12,347 nt of DNA from Alphaproteobacteria bacterium. Lineage in GTDB: Bacteria; Pseudomonadota; Alphaproteobacteria; Micavibrionales; UBA1664. The stretch lies in assembly GCA_018969935.1 (NCBI GenBank), contig JAGWXJ010000048.1:1-12347 (forward strand). Direction: 5' to 3'. Shown in pieces: positions 1-4,927 of this stretch (its first letter is position 1; every line of letters starts with the position of its first letter). The translations under genes were made by a program, and so were the position numbers. The notes under the pieces are model-generated. The model was not told where the DNA came from and ran no database searches. It saw only the letters and a program-made list of their open reading frames with translations.

Positions 1-327
1 ATCCACCTTATTGGGGATGAATGCCAGTTTGGTGGCCATCAGCTTGCCTTCCATGAGCCTGCCGCCTTTTGAATCTATCCAGAATACTATCTTTTTGGTG
101 CGGTCGCGTTTGACCAGCTCTTCAATTCTTTCGATGAATTTATCGTGAGTGGCGGGGCCAATATAATCGTCCAGAACCACGACAAAATCAGGATCATCGC
201 CTGACTTGGCAGTGTAGGCCTTTATGGCCTCCTGCGTTTCAGGTGACTGGGCTACAGCCGAGAATACGGCGGCATTGAATGTGAACAACAGTGCTGCTGC
301 CAGCACCTTTGGTTTACTTGTAGGCAT
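1..327 (-). CDS. Exported ClpP/crotonase-like protein, 3' part missing (cut by window edge)
   Basis: Only the first 109 codons are in the window; the rest lies beyond base 1. Residues 1-26 look like a Sec signal peptide: a Lys near the N-terminus, a hydrophobic stretch at about 8-24, and an AVA-Q cleavage site after residue 26. The mature part reads as alternating strands and helices: FVVVLDDYIGPA (48-59), a charged helix, then IVFWIDSKGG (80-89) followed by RLMEGKLMA. The 'D-S-x-G-G-x-x-x-x-G' turn is typical of the ClpP/SppA/NfeD protease and crotonase folds, where it forms the oxyanion turn before the catalytic Ser. That Ser would lie beyond the window, so protease activity is unproven. 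The ATG at 327 has no clear Shine-Dalgarno sequence. The gene lies downstream of nrdB in the same direction but is separated from it by a strong terminator, so it probably has its own promoter. Seen: motif and signal peptide. Inferred: periplasmic ClpP-like fold. Confidence 0.7.
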   Translation of the reverse strand, partial: MPTSKPKVLAAALLFTFNAAVFSAVAQSPETQEAIKAYTAKSGDDPDFVVVLDDYIGPATHDKFIERIEELVKRDRTKKIVFWIDSKGGRLMEGKLMATKLAFIPNKVD

Positions 328-345
328 GGTGTTTTATAGAAAAAG

Positions 346-382
346 AAAAAGCGGGATGTCAAAAACTAACATCCCGCTTTTT
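346..382 (-). terminator. Intrinsic terminator of the nrd operon
   Basis: This is a perfect 14-bp inverted repeat (346-359 and 369-382, core GCGGGATGT/ACATCCCGC) around a 9-nt loop. Read on the minus strand, the stem ends in a run of T's interrupted by one C. It starts 24 nt after the nrdB stop codon, so it closes the nrdA-nrdB transcript and insulates the next gene. The A/T flanks are symmetrical, so it could also act on the opposite strand, but no plus-strand gene leads into it. Confidence 0.9.
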
Positions 383-405
383 GGTACAAATTGTCGCGAG
401 CGGCC

Positions 406-1443
406 TTAAGCTGCTTCGTCTACACCGCCGAGCTGTTCATCGGCGCCTTTTTTCTTGCCGTAGTTGCCGGAGAACAGGTCTTCGGCGAACACTTCTTCCC
501 ACGAACCTTGTGTCGAGGCTTTCGAGTACTCGGTTGCGCGGTTTTCAAAGAAGTTGACGTGCTCGGCACCGTTCATCATCACGTCCATCCATGGCAGCGG
601 GTTTTTGTCGACACCAAAGACAGGCTCGAGGCCCAGCTGTTGCAAGCGGCGGTCACCGATGTAGCGGATGTACTGCTTGACTTCGGCGCCCGTGAGGCCT
701 TCGATACCGCCTTGTTCGAAGGCGAGGTCGATGAACGCATCTTCAAAGCCGATGATGGTTTTGCAGCTGTCCGTGATTTCTTCCTTCAGCTGGTCATCCC
801 AGATATCGGGGTTTTCCTGAATGAAGGCGTTGAACAGGCGGATCATGGAGAGGCAGTGCAGCGTTTCATCGCGTACCGACCATGTCACGATCTGGCCCAT
901 GCCCTTCATTTTGTTGAAGCGCGGGAAGTTCATGAGGATTGCGAAGGAAGCAAACAGCTGCAGGCCTTCCGTGAAAGCACCGAACATGGCCATGGTTTTG
1001 GCGATGTCGCGCGGGGAATCCATGCGGGCGGTTTGCATGTAGTCGTATTTGTCCTTCATTTCCTTGTACTGCATGAAGGCCGTGTATTCGACTTCCGGCA
1101 TGCCGATGGTATCGAGCAGGTGGGAGTAGGCCGCGATGTGCACGGTTTCGATGTTGGCGAAGGCGCCGAGCATCATTTGCACTTCGACGGGGCCGAACAC
1201 GCGGGAATAGTGCTTCATGTAGCAGTTGTTGACTTCAACGTCGGCCTGCGTGAAGAAGCGGAAGATTTGCGTAAGGAGGTTTTTTTCCTCGGGCGTCAGT
1301 TTCTTGCGCCAGTCGCGGACGTCTTCTGCCAGCGGTACTTCCTCGGGCAGCCAGTGGATGCGTTGCTGCGTGAGCCACGCCTCGTAGCACCATGGGTAAA
1401 GGAAGGGTTTATATACGTGACGCTCCTGTAGCAGCTTGGACAT
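406..1443 (-). CDS. nrdB: Ribonucleoside-diphosphate reductase, beta (radical) subunit NrdB
   Basis: This is the class I ribonucleotide reductase small subunit. It holds the di-metal/tyrosyl radical cofactor and passes the radical to NrdA for reduction of NDPs to dNDPs in the cytoplasm. At 345 residues it has normal length. The expected ligands are present: D68, E99 and H102 (in ETVH), E159 (in FTEG), and E193 and H196 (in RDETLH). Y106, four residues after H102, matches the radical Tyr122 of E. coli, which argues for a tyrosyl-radical (Ia-like) rather than a Tyr-less (Ic-type) enzyme. There is no ATP-cone at the N-terminus. The C-terminal tail, which in the family docks into NrdA, is charged and ends in DEAA. 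The start at 1443 is supported by a good AAGGAG Shine-Dalgarno sequence at 1452-1457. It is the last gene of the nrdA - MazG-like - nrdB operon, 88 nt after the MazG-like gene. Confidence 0.96.
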   Translation of the reverse strand: MSKLLQERHVYKPFLYPWCYEAWLTQQRIHWLPEEVPLAEDVRDWRKKLTPEEKNLLTQIFRFFTQADVEVNNCYMKHYSRVFGPVEVQMMLGAFANIETVHIAAYSHLLDTIGMPEVEYTAFMQYKEMKDKYDYMQTARMDSPRDIAKTMAMFGAFTEGLQLFASFAILMNFPRFNKMKGMGQIVTWSVRDETLHCLSMIRLFNAFIQENPDIWDDQLKEEITDSCKTIIGFEDAFIDLAFEQGGIEGLTGAEVKQYIRYIGDRRLQQLGLEPVFGVDKNPLPWMDVMMNGAEHVNFFENRATEYSKASTQGSWEEVFAEDLFSGNYGKKKGADEQLGGVDEAA

Positions 1444-1531
1444 TTTTTTCTCTCCTTAAATCAATACTTTCCCTGCGGATACCAGACTCCTAGCATCCGT
1501 AACGCTTTGTTGCGACTCAAAAAAAACCGGA

Positions 1532-1951
1532 TCAGGCGGCGTGTTTCTTACGGGCCTGTTTCCATGCCTCCAGAACGGCTGCCAGATCGGGCGGGGTGTA
1601 GTTCGGCCCTTTCAGGATTTTGCCGTCTTCAGGGCGGACGACGGGTTTGCCGTCGAGGCCCAGTTTGCTCATGTTCGAGCGCTGGACTTCCATGAAGGCT
1701 ACTTCCTTCAGCTGGTGGTAACCCAGCGATAGGTATGCGCCATCGAGGACGTACTGGAGATCCGTCAGGGCATCAAGAACGCCCACTTCGTCACCTTCGG
1801 CCAGTGCTTCCTTCAGTTCATCGAGTTCTTCCTGCAGGAGGCCGATACGCAGGTTGTTCGTGCGCTCGTCCGTGATGCAGGGCTCGTTTTTAATCGGAAG
1901 CCCGTAGGTTGCGTGGAATTCCTCCACGCATTGCAATGTATCCTTTTTCAT
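1532..1951 (-). CDS. MazG-like nucleotide pyrophosphohydrolase inside the nrd operon
   Basis: This 139-residue protein belongs by pattern to the all-alpha NTP pyrophosphatase superfamily (MazG, PRA-PH, dimeric dUTPase relatives), which hydrolyse (d)NTPs or related nucleotides to monophosphates plus PPi. The magnesium-binding pattern is visible: EELDE at 41-45 on one helix, then DALTD at 60-64 followed by LQYVLDGAYLSLG on the next. The C-terminal part (about 90-125) contains SKLGLDGKPVVRPEDGKILKG, a stretch often seen in phage-type and stand-alone MazG-like proteins. Substrate cannot be read from the sequence. It starts 26 nt after the nrdA stop, with a weak GGGG Shine-Dalgarno sequence about 8 nt before the ATG, and lies 88 nt before nrdB. 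Inference: it trims or cleans the dNTP pool made by the flanking reductase, for example by removing dUTP, dCTP or damaged nucleotides. Confidence 0.85.
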   Translation of the reverse strand: MKKDTLQCVEEFHATYGLPIKNEPCITDERTNNLRIGLLQEELDELKEALAEGDEVGVLDALTDLQYVLDGAYLSLGYHQLKEVAFMEVQRSNMSKLGLDGKPVVRPEDGKILKGPNYTPPDLAAVLEAWKQARKKHAA

Positions 1952-1977
1952 TTTTCGTACCCCAAGTTTTTATTTTT

Positions 1978-3801
1978 TTACTGGCAGGCGAGGCATTCCT
2001 CGTACTTGCCGGATTCCGACTTGCCTTCACTTTCGCCTTGCGCCTTTTTCTTGGCGCGGTCCCAGCTGGCCGCGCTTTCGGCGCGGGCAATGGAACGGGA
2101 GCGGCAGTAGTAGAGCGATTTAACGCCCTTCTTCCAAGCCTCCATGTGGATCTGGTGCAGCACTTTCTTGTGCACGTCGGCAGGCAGGAACACGTTGAGC
2201 GACTGGGCCTGGCAAACAAACGGCGTACGATCGGCCGCGTGCTCGATGAGCCAGCGCTGGTCAATTTCAAAGGCTGTCTTGAAGACATCCTTCTCGATAT
2301 CCGAGAGGAAGTCGAGGTGCTGGACAGAACCTTCGTTGGTGAAGATGGAGGACCATACTTCGTCCGTATCCATGCCTTTTTCGGCGAGGATTTTCTTCAG
2401 GTACGGGTTCTTGACCGCAAACGAACCGGAGAGCGTTTTGTGCGTGTAGGCGTTGGCGGCATTGGGCTCGATGCCCGGGGATGCACCACCGGTGATGATG
2501 GAGATGGACGCCGTGGGTGCGATTGCCATTTTGTTGGAGAAACGCTCCATGATGCCGTAGTCGGCGGCATCGGGGCATGGCCCGCGTTCATGTGCCAGTT
2601 TTTTGGAAGCATCGTCGACGCTGCGCTTGATGGCGGAGAACATGCGGCGGTTCCAGACCTTAGCCATTACCGATTCCATCGGAATCATTTTCGACTGGAG
2701 GAAGGAGTGGAAGCCCATGACGCCGAGGCCCACCGAACGCTCGCGCATGGCGGCGTATTTGGCGCGGGCGAAGCTGTCGGGCGCCTTGTCGATGAAGTCC
2801 TGCAGGACGTTGTCGAGGAAGCGCATGACGTCCTCGATGAAGGTCGGGTGGTCCTGCCATTCCTCGAAGGTTTCGACGTTGAGGGAGGACAGGCAGCAAA
2901 CAGCCGTGCGCTCCTTGCCGTCGGGGTCAACGCCCGTGGGCAGCGTGATTTCGGAGCAGAGGTTAGACGTCTTGACGTTGAGGCCCGCCATCTTGTGGTG
3001 CTCGGGGATCGCGCGGTTGACGTGGTCAATATACAGGATGTACGGCTCGCCGGTTTCGATACGGGCGGTGAGGATACGGATCCAGAGATCACGCGCCTTG
3101 ACCTTATCGATGACGCTGTTGTCTTTGGGGGAGCGGAGGGCCCATTCCTCGTCACGCTCGACAGCCTGCATGAAAGCATCGGGGATGACGACGCCGTGGT
3201 GCAGGTTGAGGGCCTTGCGGTTGGGGTCACCACCCGTGGGGCGGCGCATTTCGACGAATTCCTCGATTTCCGGGTGCCAGACAGGCAGGTAGCAGGCGGC
3301 GGAGCCGCGGCGCAAGCTACCTTGCGAGATGGCAAGCGTGAGAGAGTCCATCACGCGGATGAAGGGGATGATGCCCGATGTTTTGCCGTTGCGGCCTACT
3401 TTTTCGCCGATGGAACGGAGGTTGCCCCAGTAGGAGCCAATGCCGCCGCCTTTGGCTGCGAGCCAGACGTTCTCGGTCCACAACCCTACGATGTCCTCGA
3501 GGCCGTCTTGCGATTCATTGAGGAAGCAGGAGATGGGCAGGCCACGGTTGGTGCCACCGTTTGAAAGAACGGGCGTTGCAGGCATGAACCAGAGGTTGGA
3601 AATGTAATCATAGATGCGCTGCGCGTGCTGCGAGTCATCGGCATAGGCCATAGCCACGCGTGCGAAAAGGTCCTGGTATGATTCCTCGGGCAGGAGGTAA
3701 CGGTCATCAAGGGTGGCTTTGCCGAAATCGGTCAACTTGGCATCACGCTCACGATCGATGCGGACGCGGGGACCTGCTTCAACTTGGGCTATATCAAACA
3801 T
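1978..3801 (-). CDS. nrdA: Ribonucleoside-diphosphate reductase, alpha (catalytic) subunit NrdA
   Basis: This is the catalytic subunit that reduces NDPs to dNDPs by thiyl-radical chemistry with NrdB. All key residues are visible, with E. coli numbers in brackets: C92 in PISCFL (Cys225), N280/C282/E284 in SNLCSE (Asn437/Cys439/Glu441), C302 (Cys462), Y564-Y565 of the radical relay (Tyr730/731), and the C-terminal redox pair C603/C606 in ECLACQ. At 607 residues it is about 150 shorter than E. coli NrdA. The shortfall is largely N-terminal, and I see no ATP-cone, so the usual dATP off-switch seems absent, as in other short alphaproteobacterial NrdA proteins. The open frame extends upstream to 3915, but the ATG at 3801 has a strong AAGGGAG site 6 nt away and the extra residues look unlike the family. 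It is the first gene of the operon and is preceded by NrdR-like and DnaA-like sites. Confidence 0.96.
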   Translation of the reverse strand: MFDIAQVEAGPRVRIDRERDAKLTDFGKATLDDRYLLPEESYQDLFARVAMAYADDSQHAQRIYDYISNLWFMPATPVLSNGGTNRGLPISCFLNESQDGLEDIVGLWTENVWLAAKGGGIGSYWGNLRSIGEKVGRNGKTSGIIPFIRVMDSLTLAISQGSLRRGSAACYLPVWHPEIEEFVEMRRPTGGDPNRKALNLHHGVVIPDAFMQAVERDEEWALRSPKDNSVIDKVKARDLWIRILTARIETGEPYILYIDHVNRAIPEHHKMAGLNVKTSNLCSEITLPTGVDPDGKERTAVCCLSSLNVETFEEWQDHPTFIEDVMRFLDNVLQDFIDKAPDSFARAKYAAMRERSVGLGVMGFHSFLQSKMIPMESVMAKVWNRRMFSAIKRSVDDASKKLAHERGPCPDAADYGIMERFSNKMAIAPTASISIITGGASPGIEPNAANAYTHKTLSGSFAVKNPYLKKILAEKGMDTDEVWSSIFTNEGSVQHLDFLSDIEKDVFKTAFEIDQRWLIEHAADRTPFVCQAQSLNVFLPADVHKKVLHQIHMEAWKKGVKSLYYCRSRSIARAESAASWDRAKKKAQGESEGKSESGKYEECLACQ

Positions 3802-3807
3802 TGTAAA

Positions 3808-3814
3808 CTCCCTT
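3808..3814 (-). promoter_or_regulatory. Ribosome binding site fixing the nrdA start
   Basis: AAGGGAG on the minus strand, with 6 nt to the ATG at 3801. This decides the start against the in-frame ATG at 3915, which would add 38 residues with no family resemblance. Confidence 0.85.
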
Positions 3815-3911
3815 GGCGATACTTCTCCAACAAGGCCCTTCCCTGGACCCCGCTGAAATAAGGCAAACTTGTGGCAAAAACTTCTGGTTACCCGAAGGGC
3901 CGTGAAGAATT

Positions 3912-3927
3912 CCACAACCCGTAGTGT
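3912..3927. promoter_or_regulatory. NrdR box-like site, proximal (CCACAACCCGTAGTGT)
   Basis: Compared with the NrdR consensus ACACTATATATAGTGT, this 16-mer matches both outer arms well (CAC-A and TAGTGT), but its centre is GC-rich. NrdR is the zinc-finger/ATP-cone repressor of ribonucleotide reductase genes and binds such boxes in pairs. This box lies about 110 bp upstream of the nrdA ATG. It is exactly 16 bp from a second box, the classic spacing for tandem NrdR boxes. The spacing supports the call more than either box does alone. Confidence 0.65.
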
Positions 3928-3940
3928 CTCAACACGACCA

Positions 3941-3968
3941 ATGATACTAGATGCTGTGGTATTGAGAA
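3941..3968 (-). promoter_or_regulatory. Possible nrdA promoter
   Basis: On the minus strand a TATCAT hexamer (3941-3946, one mismatch to TATAAT) lies 16 bp downstream of TTCTCA (3963-3968, partial match to TTGACA). The predicted start near 3934 would give a 5' leader of about 130 nt. The distal NrdR-like box sits between the two hexamers, and the proximal box sits just downstream of the start. The -35 match is poor, so this is a suggestion only. Confidence 0.3.
3944..3959. promoter_or_regulatory. NrdR box-like site, distal (ATACTAGATGCTGTGG)
   Basis: This matches the NrdR consensus at A-ACTA-AT in the left half and at GTG plus a W position in the right half. Its centre is 32 bp (about three helical turns) from the centre of the proximal box, so both would face the same side of the DNA. 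It overlaps the best -10 candidate for nrdA, as expected for a repressor site. Confidence 0.65.
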
Positions 3969-4007
3969 TGAGGAATATATTCTTTTTTTGTCCAAAATCT
4001 GTCCTGA

Positions 4008-4096
4008 TGAGGATAAAAAGTGAACAATTTTTTCAAACCCAATCTTTCCATGGGGTTGCATCCAAATCCCCCATTTTATCCACGTGGTTATCGACA
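4008..4096. promoter_or_regulatory. Cluster of three DnaA box-like 9-mers upstream of nrdA
   Basis: Three one-mismatch matches to TTATCCACA lie within 89 bp: TGAGGATAA at 4008-4016 (reverse), TTATCCACG at 4076-4084 and TTATCGACA at 4088-4096 (both forward, 12 bp apart). The surrounding stretch (about 3960-4200) is clearly AT-richer than the genes around it and has no credible coding frame. E. coli nrdAB is known to be controlled by DnaA bound at two upstream boxes, so a similar role is plausible here. None of the three is a perfect match, and the gene neighbourhood is not a typical oriC one. Confidence 0.45.
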
Positions 4097-4140
4097 AAAC
4101 CATCAGGTTTAGGGAAAGAAAAACTTGCGATTTCCACCCT

Positions 4141-4160
4141 AAAAATAAGACATCAGTCTT
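4141..4160 (-). terminator. Weak intrinsic terminator after the racemase-like gene
   Basis: On the minus strand AAGAC-tgat-GTCTT (5-bp stem, 4-nt loop, 4147-4160) is followed by ATTTTT, 46 nt after the stop codon of the racemase-like gene. The stem is short, so termination may be partial and some transcription could read on toward nrdA. Confidence 0.35.
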
Positions 4161-4206
4161 GTTGCAAATCGAATTTGGATTCAATGGGGCTATCGAATCA
4201 TCCCAA

Positions 4207-4884
4207 TCAGGACCGAAGAGATACTATTTTCTCCGATTCCACCTGCAAAGCCTTGTAACGCCTTGCTGCGGCGGTTGCGCCATCAACCCAGTAGAAGGGC
4301 CTGAAGGCCGCTTTTTCAAGCATTCCGCGCAAGGGGTAGGCACTGGATGTTGCCAATACCACCGTGTCGATTCGGGCGTCGGCCCTGATGGGGGCCATCA
4401 TATCCCGTAGTGTCGCAAGATCGGGTAGGCGGCCACCTGTCTGATAACGGTGCGCCATATAAGTGAGTTCCGGTACGGGCAGGGTCGTGATTTTAAGACC
4501 CCGTTCGGCAAAAAGGCCCAGCTGGGCCTGCATGCGGGGGTGGGATAGTGCGGGCGGTTGCGCCAGCACACCTATATGATGCGTGCAGGTCAGCCTTGCC
4601 GCTTCGGCCAACGGCGATGTCATGCGGTGCAGCGTTACTGGCGCCGCCATTTCATCCATACGTAATGACAATGTATGTGACGCAACCAACACATCCGAAA
4701 CCCCGTGCGCCATGACGGCGCGCAGCAACAGGGCCTCCATATCGGCTTCAGGCAAGAGCGATTCGCAAAGCTGTTCGGCCAAGCGGATGCCCGGAAGCTC
4801 GGCCATCAGTGCCGCCCTTAACGAGGCAATACCTGTGTCCGGTCCGAAAAGTAGAAGATTGGGCTGAGAGGTTTTTGGAATCAT
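4207..4884 (-). CDS. Asp/Glu racemase-fold protein without the usual catalytic cysteines
   Basis: This 225-residue protein has the plan of the aspartate/glutamate/hydantoin racemase superfamily: an N-terminal strand and loop (NLLLFGPDTG, 9-18), a first active-site-like strand (DVLVASHTLS, 64-73), a linker HIGVLAQPPALSHPRM opening the second lobe (103-118), a second site (TVVLATSSAYPLRGML, 174-189), and a closing strand and helix FYWVDGATAAARR (197-209). In active enzymes the two sites read roughly A-C-N-T-A-S and L-G-C-T-x-x-P. Here the first Cys is Ser (S69) and the second is Thr (T179), so two-base racemisation is unlikely in its usual form. It may act on another substrate, bind a ligand, or have lost catalysis. 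The ATG at 4884 has no clear Shine-Dalgarno sequence. It is divergent from pyruvate kinase, with 43 bp between the starts. The open frame continues far upstream, but only as antisense of pyk. Confidence 0.7.
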   Translation of the reverse strand: MIPKTSQPNLLLFGPDTGIASLRAALMAELPGIRLAEQLCESLLPEADMEALLLRAVMAHGVSDVLVASHTLSLRMDEMAAPVTLHRMTSPLAEAARLTCTHHIGVLAQPPALSHPRMQAQLGLFAERGLKITTLPVPELTYMAHRYQTGGRLPDLATLRDMMAPIRADARIDTVVLATSSAYPLRGMLEKAAFRPFYWVDGATAAARRYKALQVESEKIVSLRS

Positions 4885-4927
4885 TGGTGTTTCGTATAAT
4901 ATATATCGCAAACAGCAGGAATAGACT
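4885..4927. promoter_or_regulatory. Divergent promoter region of pyk and the racemase-like gene
   Basis: Only 43 bp separate the two start codons. On the plus strand a perfect TATAAT (4895-4900) would start pyk RNA near 4907; the -35 region 17 bp upstream (4872-4877, TTTTTG) is poor and lies inside the other gene. The same AT-rich patch read on the minus strand offers TATTAT or TATATT as a -10 for the racemase-like gene. The two promoters would overlap and compete. AGGA at 4917-4920 is the pyk Shine-Dalgarno sequence. Confidence 0.5.

Noticed and set aside
391..1431. 346-codon open frame on the plus strand opposite nrdB
   Set aside because: It is the mirror of nrdB, whose catalytic residues are all present. 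The opposite frame gives a His/Val/Phe-rich product without family features.
1476..1499. CGGAT/ATCCG inverted repeat in the 88-nt gap before nrdB
   Set aside because: The stem is 5 bp with a mismatched interior, and it does not reach the nrdB ribosome binding site. Too weak to call an attenuator.
1519..1534. T8 run after the MazG-like gene as an intrinsic terminator
   Set aside because: Only a 3-bp stem can be drawn before it, so termination before nrdB is not supported. At most it is a weak pause.
1909..3564. 551-codon open frame on the plus strand opposite nrdA
   Set aside because: Antisense of nrdA. Long mirror frames are expected in moderately GC-rich coding DNA, and its translation shows no domain.
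3802..3915. N-terminal extension of NrdA to the ATG at 3915
   Set aside because: The internal ATG at 3801 has a strong Shine-Dalgarno sequence, and the extra residues do not resemble the family. The extension would also run through the proposed leader and reach the proximal NrdR-like box.
3888..4184. 98-codon minus-strand frame in the nrdA upstream region
   Set aside because: AT-rich, no recognisable protein features, no Shine-Dalgarno sequence. The region reads better as regulatory DNA.
3801..4206. Chromosomal origin of replication in the AT-rich region with DnaA-like boxes
   Set aside because: No perfect DnaA box, no typical origin-flanking genes, and the region directly precedes nrdA, where DnaA boxes have a known regulatory role.
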